From DASZTV01 sp035547515 (GTDB lineage Bacteria > Actinomycetota > Actinomycetes > JAFAQI01), in assembly GCA_035547515.1 (NCBI GenBank), contig DASZUS010000024.1, positions 8,160-72,159 on the forward strand: DNA of 64,000 nt, read 5' to 3'. A program made the position numbers and the translations under genes. Position 1 is the first letter of the stretch. Each line of letters opens with the position of its first letter. Shown here piece by piece: positions 25,670 to 35,177 of this stretch. The notes under the pieces were generated by a model. It was not told the origin of the DNA, made no database searches, and saw only the letters and a program-made list of their open reading frames with translations.

Positions 25670-26422
25670 TCAGGACAGCGGGTCTTTCAATGCCCCGTCG
25701 TCCAGGGACCGCTCTGCGTCGAGCAGGCCCTGCGCCAGCCGCGTCACCACAGGGATGACGGGCGTCGACAGTCCGGCTGCTTGCCGCATTGCTGTCACTA
25801 CGTCGTCGGGTCGAACAGCGGGAGTTGCGTGCCGAACGACCAGCTCAAGTGTCGCACAGACCACCCCGGAACCCCGCGACTCACGCGGAACCACGACCGC
25901 GCTGACCACCGCGGCCCGGGCGTCCACGGGCCTGACGCCGTCCTTGGTGGGCCGCTCCACGATGACGCTGTCGTGAGCCAGGAAGGTCGCCAGCACGGCC
26001 TCCGCGGACTCCGGGGTGACCTCCGGCAGCACGATCTGCCACCGCGACGCCTCGATCCGGTCGGCCAGCGCCGGCGTACCTGGAGGCGCCTCCACCACCT
26101 CGACGATGTCGAGGCCGGCCGGCAGCGCGGCATCGAGCGCGCTGCGCACGTCATCGGGCGCCCGCTGCTCGGCCAGCCCGATCTCGAGGTACTCCGCCTC
26201 CGACGCGACGCCGGTCGGCGCAGCCCCGGCGTACGACACCTTCGGGTGTGGGCTGAACCCGGCGCTGAACGCGATCGGTACGCCGGAACGCTGGATGGCG
26301 CGCTCGAACGCCCGCGCGAAGTCACGGTGGCTGGTGAAGCGCAGCCGACCACGCTTCGCATAGCGAACCCGCAACCGCTGCACGACCGGCGGCGGGGGCG
26401 GGCCCTCGGGTTGCCGGCTCAC
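25670..26422 (-). CDS. DUF2344 / TIGR03936-type radical-SAM-associated protein
   Basis: This 250-residue protein belongs to the family encoded next to, or fused with, a TIGR03960 radical-SAM protein. RLRVRYAKRGRLRFTSHRD at the start and FSAGFSPHPKVSYAG are the family hallmarks. The GTG at 26422 overlaps the stop of the upstream radical-SAM gene, showing translational coupling. A tRNA or rRNA modification role has been proposed for the pair elsewhere but is unproven. Confidence 0.88.
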   Translation of the reverse strand: MSRQPEGPPPPPVVQRLRVRYAKRGRLRFTSHRDFARAFERAIQRSGVPIAFSAGFSPHPKVSYAGAAPTGVASEAEYLEIGLAEQRAPDDVRSALDAALPAGLDIVEVVEAPPGTPALADRIEASRWQIVLPEVTPESAEAVLATFLAHDSVIVERPTKDGVRPVDARAAVVSAVVVPRESRGSGVVCATLELVVRHATPAVRPDDVVTAMRQAAGLSTPVIPVVTRLAQGLLDAERSLDDGALKDPLS

Positions 26423-28341
26423 ACCGGGGACAGCGGGAGCAGCATCCGGCCGGTCGGGCCGACCTGCGTCTGCGTCCCCATGGACGGGCAGACCCCGCAG
26501 TCGTAGCAGGGACTCCATCTGCAGTCCTCGACCTCAGCCTCGGAGATCGCGTCCTGCCAGTCCTGCCAGAGCCACTCCTTGTCCAGGCCCGAGTCGAGGT
26601 GGTCCCAAGGCAGGACCTCGGTGAGCTCGCGCTCGCGCGTCGTGTACCAGTCCAGCGACACCGGCGAGTCCGCGAAGACCTCCTCGGCGGCCGCGACCCA
26701 GGCGTCGAAGGAGAAGTACTCGCTCCAGCCGTCGAAGCGGGCGCCGCCCTCCCACACCCGGCGGATCACCGCGCTGACCCGTCGGTCGCCCCGGGAGAGC
26801 ATTCCCTCGATGATCGACGGCCGCCCGTCGTGGTAGCGCAGACCGATCGAGCGGCCGTACTGCTTGTCGGCGACGATCGCGGCCTTCAACGCCTGCAGCC
26901 GGTGGTCGACGGTCTCGTGGTCGAGCTGCGCCGCCCACTGGAACGGAGTGTGTGGCTTGGGGACGAAGCCGCCGATCGACACCGTGCAGCGGATGTCCTT
27001 GCGCCCCGCTGCCGCGCGGCCGGTCTCGATCACGCGGCTTGCGACCCCGGCGATTGCGGTCACGTCCTCGTCGGTCTCGGTCGGCAGGCCGCACATGAAG
27101 TAGAGCTTCACCTGCCGCCAGCCGTTGCCGTACGCGGTCGCGACCGTGCGGATCAGGTCGTCCTCGGTGACCATCTTGTTGATCACCCTGCGCATCCGCT
27201 CGCTTCCGCCCTCGGGCGCGAAGGTCAGCCCGGTACGACGGCCGTTGCGCGAGAGCTCGTTGGCCAGCGTCACGTTGAACGCGTCGACGCGGGTCGAGGG
27301 CAGCGACAGCGAGACGTTGGACCCCTCGAAGACGTCGGCGAGGCCCTTCGCGACCTCGCCGATCTCGCTGTGGTCAGCGCTGGAGAGCGAGAGCAGCCCG
27401 ACCTCCTCGAAGCCCGTCGCGGCGACGCCGCGCTGCACCATCTCGCCGATGGTGTCGATCGAGCGCTCGCGTACCGGCCGGGTGATCATCCCGGCCTGGC
27501 AGAACCGGCAGCCTCTGGTGCACCCCCGGAAGATCTCGACGCTGTAGCGCTCGTGGACAGTCTCGGCCAGCGGCACCAGCGGCCGCTTCGGGTACGGCCA
27601 CTCGTCGAGGTCCATCACGGTCTGCTTGGCGACTCGCCACGGCACGCCAGGCCGGTTGGGCGCGACCCGCTGGATCCGGCCATCGGGCAGGTAGGTCACG
27701 TCGTAGAACGCCGGGACGTAGCCGACGCCGCTGGTCGCAAGCCGCAGCAGCAGGCCCTCGCGGCCATCCGGCCGGCCCTCAGCCTTCCAGGCGCGGACGA
27801 TGTCGGTGATGGCGAGCACTGCCTGCTCGCCATCGCCCAGCACCGCGACGTCGATGAACTCAGCGATCGGCTCGGGGTTGAACGCCGCGTGCCCGCCGGC
27901 GATCACCACCGGATGGTCGATGCCGCGATCCGCGGCGCTGAGCGGGATCCCCGCGAGGTCCAGGGCGGTGAGCAGGTTGGTGTAGCCGAGCTCTGTGGAG
28001 AAGGACACCCCGAACAGGTCGAAGTCGCCGACCGGGCGGTGCGCGTCGACGGTGAACTGCGGGATGCCGTGCTCGCGCATCGCGGCCTCGAGGTCCGGCC
28101 ACACCGAGTAGGTGCGCTCGGCGAGCACTCCCTCGCGCTCGTTGAGCACCTCGTAGAGGATCTGGACGCCCTGGTTGGGCAGGCCGACCTCGTAGGCGTC
28201 GGGGTACATCAGCGCCCAGCGGACGTCGCAGGCGTCCCAGTCCTTGGTGACGGCGTGCAGCTCGCCGCCGACGTACTGCACCGGCTTGCGGACTGTGGGC
28301 AGCAATGGTTCGAGGCGCTCGAAGACGCTCTGCCCGGACAT
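26419..28341 (-). CDS. TIGR03960-type B12-binding radical SAM protein
   Basis: This 640-residue radical-SAM enzyme has an N-terminal Rossmann-like region (WALMYPDAYEVGLPNQGVQI) and the cluster-binding CTRGCRFC. Downstream family blocks are GLTFAPEGGSERMRRVINK and KLYFMCGLPTETDED. A cysteine cluster near the C-terminus (CRWSPCYDCGVC) may hold a second Fe-S cluster. I chose the ATG at 28341 because the family begins there (MSGQSVFERLEPLL). It is coupled to the DUF2344 gene. Confidence 0.9.
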   Translation of the reverse strand: MSGQSVFERLEPLLPTVRKPVQYVGGELHAVTKDWDACDVRWALMYPDAYEVGLPNQGVQILYEVLNEREGVLAERTYSVWPDLEAAMREHGIPQFTVDAHRPVGDFDLFGVSFSTELGYTNLLTALDLAGIPLSAADRGIDHPVVIAGGHAAFNPEPIAEFIDVAVLGDGEQAVLAITDIVRAWKAEGRPDGREGLLLRLATSGVGYVPAFYDVTYLPDGRIQRVAPNRPGVPWRVAKQTVMDLDEWPYPKRPLVPLAETVHERYSVEIFRGCTRGCRFCQAGMITRPVRERSIDTIGEMVQRGVAATGFEEVGLLSLSSADHSEIGEVAKGLADVFEGSNVSLSLPSTRVDAFNVTLANELSRNGRRTGLTFAPEGGSERMRRVINKMVTEDDLIRTVATAYGNGWRQVKLYFMCGLPTETDEDVTAIAGVASRVIETGRAAAGRKDIRCTVSIGGFVPKPHTPFQWAAQLDHETVDHRLQALKAAIVADKQYGRSIGLRYHDGRPSIIEGMLSRGDRRVSAVIRRVWEGGARFDGWSEYFSFDAWVAAAEEVFADSPVSLDWYTTRERELTEVLPWDHLDSGLDKEWLWQDWQDAISEAEVEDCRWSPCYDCGVCPSMGTQTQVGPTGRMLLPLSPV

Positions 28342-28370
28342 GGCACCCAGGTTAGGTCGGGAGCCACTGG

Positions 28371-29561
28371 TCACCGGTTCGAGCGCACCCGCACGTTCTG
28401 CAGCAAGCCCATCGCGATCATCGATGCGAACATCGAGGACCCGCCGTAGGAGACGAACGGCAGCGGCAGGCCGGTGATCGGCATGATGCCAAGGTTCATC
28501 CCGACGTTTTCGAAGATCTGGAACGCGAACCAGCAGACGATGCCGACGCTGACCAGCATCCCGAACTGGTCCTGCGCGTAGCGCGCGATGCGCAGCGCTC
28601 GCCACATCACGATGCCCGACAGCACGATGACGAGGCCGGCGCCGAGCAGCCCGAGCTCCTCACCCGCGACCGAGAAGACGAAGTCGGTCTCCTGCTCGGG
28701 CACGAACTGGCCATTGGTCTGCGAGCCGTGGCCGAGGCCCTGGCCGAGCCAGCCGCCATGTCCGATGCCGATGATGGCCTGCTGTTGGTTGTACTTGAAC
28801 GTCTGCGCGGCGGCGGAGTTGGTCGACTTCGACAGCGCCTCGAAGCGGGCCAGCTGGTACTGGTGCAGCAGGTGCGCCTGGTCGACGATGACCGCTCCGA
28901 TGACTGCGAGCAGCAGCATCCCGCCGACCCAGCGGCCGGGGATGCCCGACAGCACGATCATCCCGAAGATGATCGTCATGAAGACCATCACCGAGCCCAC
29001 GTCGGGCTGGGCGAGGATCAGCAGCACCGGAAAGCCGGCGAGCCCGAAGCACAGCAGGATGTCCTGCCGGGTCGGTTCGGATCGCCCTTCGCGTTTCTCC
29101 GCGAGCAGCATGGCGATCCCGAGGACGACGGCGACTTTCGCGAACTCCGACGGTTGGATCTCGAAGCCGCCGCCGAGCTTGATCCACGAGTGGGCGCCGT
29201 TGATCGTGCTGCCCAGCGGGGTGAGCACCACGAGCAAGCCGAGGATCGAGGCACCGTACAGCACGGGGGTGTAGGCCCGCAGCGTTCGGTAGTCGACCAG
29301 CGCGGCGAGGACGGCGAGGCCGAGCCCGATCAGGATGTTGAGGACGTCCTTCTTCAGGTACGACGACCCGGCGTCCTGCGGTTTGGTCGCGGCCCACACC
29401 AACGCGCAGCCGAGCACGCAGAGAGCGGCAACGGCGGCGACCAGCACCCAGTCGAGCTGGCGCAGGAAGGAGTCGCGGTCCAGGGCACGGGCGCGCAGCG
29501 AGGTCTCGCGACGGCGCAGCGAAGCCGGCGCGGAGCGGGCGGCGCCCGACCACTCGCTCAC
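28371..29561 (-). CDS. rodA: Rod-shape SEDS glycosyltransferase RodA
   Basis: This 396-residue SEDS-family peptidoglycan polymerase has about ten membrane segments. Signature stretches are the GAHSWIKLGGGFEIQPSEFAK-like region (first 18 residues at about 122-139) and TDFVFSVAGEELGL near the central catalytic loop. The C-terminal GLPLPFVSYGGSSM is also conserved. RodA works with PBP2 in lateral wall growth. Its start overlaps the PBP2 stop by 4 bp, and the mre genes lie upstream, so the elongation complex is encoded together. Confidence 0.95.
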   Translation of the reverse strand: MSEWSGAARSAPASLRRRETSLRARALDRDSFLRQLDWVLVAAVAALCVLGCALVWAATKPQDAGSSYLKKDVLNILIGLGLAVLAALVDYRTLRAYTPVLYGASILGLLVVLTPLGSTINGAHSWIKLGGGFEIQPSEFAKVAVVLGIAMLLAEKREGRSEPTRQDILLCFGLAGFPVLLILAQPDVGSVMVFMTIIFGMIVLSGIPGRWVGGMLLLAVIGAVIVDQAHLLHQYQLARFEALSKSTNSAAAQTFKYNQQQAIIGIGHGGWLGQGLGHGSQTNGQFVPEQETDFVFSVAGEELGLLGAGLVIVLSGIVMWRALRIARYAQDQFGMLVSVGIVCWFAFQIFENVGMNLGIMPITGLPLPFVSYGGSSMFASMIAMGLLQNVRVRSNR

Positions 29562-31885
29562 CGGATCAGCCTTCGGCGCTCAGGGGCGAGGACCGGAACC
29601 AGACCGGCGGCGGACGTCGTCCTCGGCGGGCTGCTGGCCGACGTGGTGTCAGGGGTCGTCGACGGGGTCGTCGACGGGGTGGTGTCCGGCGTCGTCGACG
29701 GGGTGATGCCGGGCGTCGTCGACGGGTTGACGGTCTTCTTGTGCTTGTGCGGACCGGCCTCGACGATCTGGATCTTCGGCAGCTTCGACGGCGGCACGCC
29801 GTTCGGGAACAACGCCTTCTGACCATCGAGGCCGTAGATCCGCTCCCACATGGTTCGCACGAACGGCGCGGCGCTGACCGCTCCTTGGTCGGACTTGTCG
29901 ACTTCGATCACGGTCACGAACTGCGGCTTGCCGCCGGCGGGCCCGGCGAACGAGGCGAACCAGGAGCCGTTCTCGCTGGTCCCGGACAGCTCGGCGGTTC
30001 CCGTCTTGCCACCCACGAGCACCTTGCTCATCGGAAAGCCGGCGAAGATCGACGACGCGGTGCCGTCGCTGGCGGTCGTCACGCCGTAGAACGCGTTGCG
30101 CAGGTAGTCGATCTGCTCCTGGGTGAGCGGCAGGTGGTCCCTGACCGGAGCCTTGATGCGCTTGATCAGCTTCCCGGTCGGGCTGACGATCGCCTTGGCG
30201 ATGCGGGGTTCGAAGACGGTGCCGCCGTTGGCCATGGCACCGTACGCGACCGCGAGCTGCAGCGGCGAGACCGTGACGCTGCCCTGCCCGATGTCTTCGT
30301 TCTCCTGGTCGCCCTGCTCGAAGATGTAGCCGGACGTGCAGAAGTACTCGTCGAAGGCGCGGTGCGAAGCGCTGTACGACGGGTTCTTGGCTCCCTCGCA
30401 GTAGTCGTGCTTGTACCTCTCCCAGTTCGCCTTCGTCGATGCCCGGTCGCCGATCTGCCCGTCGGCGACCTCGTTGCTCGGCAGATCGATCCGCGGCGGC
30501 ACCCCGATCCCGTAGTCGCGTGCCATGGCCTGCACGCCCTCGATCGGCTTCTTGTGCTCGGAGATGAGCTGCGCGTCCCGGGACCAGTCGTCGGCGCCGC
30601 GCTCGAAGAAGAAGGTGTCGCACGAGACGATCAGTGCGGTCGCCAGCGAGATGAACCCCTTTCCCTCTTCGATGTCGAAGTTGTGGTGGCCCTGGAAGTA
30701 GGTGGGGCAGTCGTAGGAGCCACCGGTCGACAGCATGCCGTCGTGCAGCAGACCGGACGATGAGATCAGCTTGAAGGTGGAGCCCGGTGGGTTGACGCTC
30801 TCGAATGCCTTGTCGACAAGCGGCGAGCCCTCTTCGTGCTTGAGCCGCTCGTACACCTTCGCCTTCACGCTCGGGCTGAACGTGTTGGGGGGGTACGTCG
30901 GCTCGCTGGCCATCGCGACCACGCCGCCGTTCCGGATGTTCAGCACGACTCCGGCGGCGTAGTCCGCGACGTAGCCGGAGCTGCGAGCGCTCGTAATGGC
31001 GGCTTGGAGCTGCTTCTCGAGCGTCGCCTGCACACCTGCGTCGATGTTGGTCACCACGTCGTCGCCGGGCACCGGCGGGGTGTTCTTCACGGTGCCGAGG
31101 ACACCGCCGAGGTGGTCGACACTGACCGACTTAACGCCGGGCTTGCCGGCGAGGTACCTCTGGTACTCGGCTTCGAGGCCGGTCGCGCCGACCTGGGCGT
31201 TCTGGTACACCTGCTGCTCGTCGGCGGGCAACGCCTTCAGCGCCTTGGCGGAGATCGGCCCGAGGTAGCCGAGCATCGAGCTGGCGTAGGCGCCGTCCGG
31301 CTCGGGGTAGTTCCGTACCGCTGTCAGGTTGACCGTGACGCCCGGGTACGCCTCGGGCTCCTCTTCGATCTGAAGGGCCTTGCGCGCAGCCGCCAGCGTG
31401 GGCTTGAGCTGGCTGACCACCACGGGCTGGTAGGCCAAGCCGTTGTTGCATGGCGTGAACGGCGCCGCAAACCACGGCGTGCCAGCGGGCGCGGCCGTCA
31501 CCTCAGTGCCCTTCGCGGTGTGTGTCGAGGTGTACACGCAGGGAGACGTCTCGTCGTTGAGCTCCCAATACGGCGTACCGAGTTTGGCCGCAAGCCGGTG
31601 CAGGATCACCGACTCCTCGTCGGCCGGCAGCCGGTCCAGCGTCGTGCGGTCGACGGAGACGACCAGGGCCGGCTTGTTGTCGACCAGCGGCTTCCCGGTG
31701 TCGTCGAGGATCTCGCCGCGCGGCGCCGGCGTCACCACGTCATGGACCTGCTGGCTGAGCGCCTCCTGGGTCAGCTGGGGCGCGTCGAGCACCTGCAGGT
31801 ACCAGAGCCGGCCGAGCAGAGTTGCGACGAGGGAGAAGATGAGCACGCCAAGGACCACGAGACGAAGGCGCGAGCGGTCAGGCAC
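29558..31885 (-). CDS. mrdA: Penicillin-binding protein 2 (class B transpeptidase) with Thr-Pro-rich tail
   Basis: This 775-residue class B PBP has an N-terminal membrane anchor (LVVLGVLIFSLVATLLGRLW) and a dimerisation domain. The transpeptidase domain has SxxK in PPGSTFKL, an SCDT-type SxN-equivalent and KTGTAEL. Its last about 45 residues are a repetitive tail of TTP/STTP units, encoded by near-repeats at 29636-29750. It partners RodA, whose gene overlaps its stop. The GTG at 31885 is the start. Confidence 0.95.
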   Translation of the reverse strand: MPDRSRLRLVVLGVLIFSLVATLLGRLWYLQVLDAPQLTQEALSQQVHDVVTPAPRGEILDDTGKPLVDNKPALVVSVDRTTLDRLPADEESVILHRLAAKLGTPYWELNDETSPCVYTSTHTAKGTEVTAAPAGTPWFAAPFTPCNNGLAYQPVVVSQLKPTLAAARKALQIEEEPEAYPGVTVNLTAVRNYPEPDGAYASSMLGYLGPISAKALKALPADEQQVYQNAQVGATGLEAEYQRYLAGKPGVKSVSVDHLGGVLGTVKNTPPVPGDDVVTNIDAGVQATLEKQLQAAITSARSSGYVADYAAGVVLNIRNGGVVAMASEPTYPPNTFSPSVKAKVYERLKHEEGSPLVDKAFESVNPPGSTFKLISSSGLLHDGMLSTGGSYDCPTYFQGHHNFDIEEGKGFISLATALIVSCDTFFFERGADDWSRDAQLISEHKKPIEGVQAMARDYGIGVPPRIDLPSNEVADGQIGDRASTKANWERYKHDYCEGAKNPSYSASHRAFDEYFCTSGYIFEQGDQENEDIGQGSVTVSPLQLAVAYGAMANGGTVFEPRIAKAIVSPTGKLIKRIKAPVRDHLPLTQEQIDYLRNAFYGVTTASDGTASSIFAGFPMSKVLVGGKTGTAELSGTSENGSWFASFAGPAGGKPQFVTVIEVDKSDQGAVSAAPFVRTMWERIYGLDGQKALFPNGVPPSKLPKIQIVEAGPHKHKKTVNPSTTPGITPSTTPDTTPSTTPSTTPDTTSASSPPRTTSAAGLVPVLAPERRRLIR

Positions 31886-31933
31886 AGTGGCAAGCAGGCT
31901 TCCGGTCGGGCGATCCGTGGGCAGGGCTAGGCG

Positions 31934-32443
31934 TCAGCGCGTTCCGGCAGGCTCGAACCGGCGGGCCGCGGCGGAGACGAGGGGAACGACGAACGGCGCC
32001 AAGACCACATCGTAGACAACGGTGGCGGCGACCGCTCGGCCCGCGACGCCGGCCGAGATCCGGGCATCTCCGATGAGATCGCCGAGACCGGCGTAGAGCA
32101 GGACGACGCCGAAGGATGCCGCCGCAACGACCGCGATGATGGTCGGCACGGTGCTCTCCTCGCCGGCGTCGAGCATCCCGGCGACGTAACCGATTACGGC
32201 ATAGGAGAAGGCGAGCTCGCCGGCGTAGTGGTCGGCCGGCGGCACCACGTCGGCGAGCAGGCCCGCGAAGAAGCCGAGGACGGCGCCGCGCTGCGAGCCG
32301 CCGACCAGCGCGAAGGCCACCACCACGATGACCAGCAGGTCCGGCGTACCGAGTGGCAGGTGCATCCGGTTGACGACGCAGACCTGCAGCAGGAGCGCGG
32401 CCACCACCACGACGATCCGCAGCGCGATGCGCGGGGCGGTCAT
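31934..32443 (-). CDS. mreD: Rod shape-determining membrane protein MreD
   Basis: This 169-residue integral membrane protein has about five hydrophobic segments. It begins IALRIVVVVAALLLQVCVVN, with a conserved PDLLVIVVVAFALVGG block. MreD helps link MreB filaments to wall synthesis. Its ATG overlaps the mreC stop, so it is translationally coupled. Confidence 0.93.
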   Translation of the reverse strand: MTAPRIALRIVVVVAALLLQVCVVNRMHLPLGTPDLLVIVVVAFALVGGSQRGAVLGFFAGLLADVVPPADHYAGELAFSYAVIGYVAGMLDAGEESTVPTIIAVVAAASFGVVLLYAGLGDLIGDARISAGVAGRAVAATVVYDVVLAPFVVPLVSAAARRFEPAGTR

Positions 32444-33429
32444 GGCGTGGTCGAGGCGCTGCTGGAGGGCGTGGTCGAGGGCGTCACCCCGGACGTGCTT
32501 CCCGACGTTGCCGGCGGCGGCGTGACTCCCGGGGTCGCGGTGACAGTCACCGTGACCGTCGGAGCCGGCGTCGGGGACTTGGGCAGGAGCAGGTCGTGCT
32601 GGATCGACTTGGGAGAGGCCACCACGACCGCGACGACGTCGAGCGAGCCGAAGGACACGAACGGGTGGACGGTGGCGGTCTGGGCCAGCTGGCCGGTCGC
32701 CGGCGCGACCGCGGTGATCGTCCCGATCGGCACTTCCGGCACGAACGGCCCGCCCGGGCCGGAGGCGAAGCTGACCAGCTGCTGGCCTTTCGTCAGCCGC
32801 ACCGTGTTGTCGAGCAGCTGCAGGCTCATGTCCTTGCCGCGCCCGTTGCCCTGCAGCGATCCGACCGCCAGCGTGCCGGTCGACAGCCGTGCACCGACGG
32901 TGAACTGCGAGTCGTCGGCGAGCTGCACCGTCGCGGTATTGCGGCTGACGTCGACCACCCGGCCCACCAGGCCCGCGCCGCTGATGACGGTCTCGTTCTT
33001 GGCGATCCCGTTCGCCGTACCGCGGTCGATCGTGACCGTGGACTCGAACCCGAAGGCCGCGCCGTACGCCGTGACCCGGGCCGCGACGGTGGTGAACTGG
33101 GCGAGCCCGGCGAGGTGGAGCAGCTGCTGCTCTTGGGCGTACTCCTCGCGCTCGGTCGCCGTCATCCGCAGCTGGGTCTCGACCTCGGCCAGCTTCTTGT
33201 GCAGGGCCTCGTTCTCCGACTTGTAGCTGCCGAGGTGAGCGAGCCCGGAGAACCAGGAGCCGATCGGGTGGACCACGTCAGAGATGACCGTCTCGATCGG
33301 CCCGAACACCGTGGAGGCCGCTTTGCGGATCCCGCTCAACGCACCCGAGCGGTAGTCGAGCGTGACCAGGGTGAGCGCGGTCAGCAGCAGGAGCGTCAGC
33401 ACCAAGCGCGCACGTCGCGCGTTCCTCAC
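32440..33429 (-). CDS. mreC: Rod shape-determining protein MreC with Thr/Ser/Pro-rich tail
   Basis: This 329-residue protein has an N-terminal membrane helix (LVLTLLLLTALTLVTL), a short coiled-coil (YKSENEALHKKLAEVETQL) and the periplasmic beta-barrel domain typical of MreC. The C-terminal about 45 residues are low-complexity Thr/Val/Pro/Ser and contain GVTPSTTP, echoing the PBP2 tail encoded in the same operon. The start codon is GTG. MreC scaffolds PBP2 and RodA. Confidence 0.95.
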   Translation of the reverse strand: MRNARRARLVLTLLLLTALTLVTLDYRSGALSGIRKAASTVFGPIETVISDVVHPIGSWFSGLAHLGSYKSENEALHKKLAEVETQLRMTATEREEYAQEQQLLHLAGLAQFTTVAARVTAYGAAFGFESTVTIDRGTANGIAKNETVISGAGLVGRVVDVSRNTATVQLADDSQFTVGARLSTGTLAVGSLQGNGRGKDMSLQLLDNTVRLTKGQQLVSFASGPGGPFVPEVPIGTITAVAPATGQLAQTATVHPFVSFGSLDVVAVVVASPKSIQHDLLLPKSPTPAPTVTVTVTATPGVTPPPATSGSTSGVTPSTTPSSSASTTP

Positions 33430-33483
33430 TGCGTCGCGCCTGGCGCGCAGACGGACAGGGTTCTCATAGCGAAGCGCACGTTA

Positions 33484-33504
33484 GTGGCAGCGGCGCGCTG
33501 CCAC
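33484..33504 (-). terminator. Hairpin between mreB and mreC
   Basis: GTGGCAGCG pairs perfectly with CGCTGCCAC around a 3-base loop, five bases past the mreB stop. It probably makes mreB transcripts more abundant than mreCD transcripts, by termination or 3'-end protection. Confidence 0.65.
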
Positions 33505-33509
33505 CTGCG

Positions 33510-34544
33510 TTAGCGGCGTGGCTCGCTGATCAAGACCTGCTGGAGTGCCTCGAACTCCTCGACGCACTTGCCGGCACCCATCGCGACCGAGTTCAGCGGG
33601 TTGTCGGTCACGTGGATCGGCATGCCGGTCTCGTGGCGCAGCCGCTCGTCGAGCCCGGTCAGCAGCGCTCCGCCGCCGGTCAGGACGATGCCGCGGTCCA
33701 TGATGTCGCCGGAGAGCTCCGGCGGCGTCTTGTCCAGCGTCGTCTTCACCGCGTCGACGATCGCGTTGACCGGCTCCTCGACTGCCTTGCGGCTCTCGTC
33801 GGCGCACACCACGATAGTCTTGGGCAGACCGGTGACGAGGTCTCGCCCGCGGATCTCGGCGTGCGGTTCGTCGGGTGCCGGGAACGCCGACCCGATCGCC
33901 ATCTTGATCTCCTCAGCCGTCCGCTCACCGAGCATCAGGCTGTACTCCTTCTTCACGTACGCGATGATCGACGCGTCGAGCTCGTCGCCACCGGTACGGA
34001 TCGACTGGCTGGTCACGATCCCGCCGAGAGAGATGACCGCCACCTCGGTGGTGCCACCGCCGATGTCGACGACCATGTTGCCCGTCGGCTCGTGGACCGG
34101 CAGCCCGGCGCCGATCGCGGCGGCCATGGGCTCTTCGATGATGAACACCTTGCGGGCGCCGGCCTGGTAGCCCGCGTCCTTGACCGCGCGCTGCTCGACG
34201 CCCGTGATGCCACTGGGGACGCAGACGACGAGGCGCGGGCGCGCGGTACGCCGGCGCTTGTGCACCTTCTGGATGAAGTAGCGGAGCATGCGCTCCGTGG
34301 TCTCGAAGTCGGCGATGACGCCGTCCTTCAGCGGGCGGATCGCGACGATGTTGCCGGGCGTGCGGCCGATCATCCGCTTCGCCTCGGTACCGACTGCCAG
34401 GATCCCGGCGGTGTTGGTGTTGATCGCGACGACGCTCGGTTCATTCAGCACGATTCCCCGGCCGCGCACGTAGACGAGCGTGTTGGCAGTGCCGAGGTCG
34501 ACGGCCATGTCGCGGCCGAGGAACCCGCTGGTGTTCTGCGCCAT
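33510..34544 (-). CDS. mreB: Actin-like cell-shape protein MreB
   Basis: This 344-residue bacterial actin has phosphate-1 DLGTANTLVY, connect and phosphate-2 regions with VVDIGGGTTEVAVIS, and the adenosine motif GIVLTGGGALLTGLD. It polymerises under the membrane to direct lateral peptidoglycan synthesis by the MreCD/PBP2/RodA complex encoded just downstream. A hairpin separates it from mreC. Confidence 0.97.
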   Translation of the reverse strand: MAQNTSGFLGRDMAVDLGTANTLVYVRGRGIVLNEPSVVAINTNTAGILAVGTEAKRMIGRTPGNIVAIRPLKDGVIADFETTERMLRYFIQKVHKRRRTARPRLVVCVPSGITGVEQRAVKDAGYQAGARKVFIIEEPMAAAIGAGLPVHEPTGNMVVDIGGGTTEVAVISLGGIVTSQSIRTGGDELDASIIAYVKKEYSLMLGERTAEEIKMAIGSAFPAPDEPHAEIRGRDLVTGLPKTIVVCADESRKAVEEPVNAIVDAVKTTLDKTPPELSGDIMDRGIVLTGGGALLTGLDERLRHETGMPIHVTDNPLNSVAMGAGKCVEEFEALQQVLISEPRR

Positions 34545-34681
34545 ACGGGGTTTGCCTTCCGTATCGGGGAATGCGAGCGCCAGAGGCGAGTCCGGCAGCT
34601 CTCGGGGGGCGAGGTCAGCCTACCGGGGATGGCGGCTGACCGAAATGACTGATTTGTCGCTGCTGAGACGCCGCGGGAGCG

Positions 34682-35089
34682 CTACAGGTTGGGGAAGAAC
34701 AGGCTGACCTCTCGGGCAGCCGACTCCGGCGAGTCCGAGCCGTGGACCAGGTTCTGGCCGATCTCGGTGGCGAAGTCGCCGCGGATCGAGCCCGGTGCCG
34801 AGGCGATCGGGTCGGTGACGCCCATCAGGGCGCGCACTGCCTCCACGGCGCGGTGCCCCTCGGCGACGATCGCGACCAGCGGCCCGCCGGTGATGAAGTC
34901 GACCAGCTCGCCGAAGAACGGCTTGCCCTCGTGCTCGCCGTAGTGCTTGCTCGCGGTCTCGCGGTCGAGCGTGCGCAGCTCGAGGGCGACCAGGGTCAGC
35001 CCCTTCCGCTCGAGCCGGCCGACGATCTCGCCGACCAGGCCGCGCCGTACGCCGTCGGGCTTGACAAGGACCAGGGTGCGCTCAGCCAC
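34682..35089 (-). CDS. ndk: Nucleoside diphosphate kinase
   Basis: This 135-residue enzyme begins RTLVLVKPDGVRRGLVGEI. It carries the conserved VRALMGVTDP stretch and the active histidine in NLVHGSDS. It exchanges gamma phosphates among nucleotides. It stands alone, with an inverted repeat upstream and about 137 bp before mreB. Confidence 0.97.
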   Translation of the reverse strand: MAERTLVLVKPDGVRRGLVGEIVGRLERKGLTLVALELRTLDRETASKHYGEHEGKPFFGELVDFITGGPLVAIVAEGHRAVEAVRALMGVTDPIASAPGSIRGDFATEIGQNLVHGSDSPESAAREVSLFFPNL

Positions 35090-35116
35090 GCGCAGAGGCT
35101 ACATGCCCCCACTCGG

Positions 35117-35177
35117 CGTGATCTTGACGAAAAGCACGCTTCACGCGCCTCATAGCGTGCTTGTCGTCAAGATCACG
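35117..35177. repeat. 23-bp intergenic inverted repeat downstream of the DUF4233 gene
   Basis: CGTGATCTTGACGAAAAGCA at 35117 onward pairs with 35155-35177 at 22 of 23 positions around a 15-base loop. The right arm overlaps the last codons of the DUF4233 gene. It can act as a terminator for that gene, reading leftward. Its outer sequence GGCGTGATC...GATCACGG resembles the ends of the hairpin at 56777-56839. Confidence 0.7.

Noticed and set aside
29636..29750. Tandem near-repeats that could suggest a CRISPR or satellite
   Set aside because: Units are short, contiguous and in frame with the PBP2 tail; there are no spacers. They are coding low-complexity sequence.
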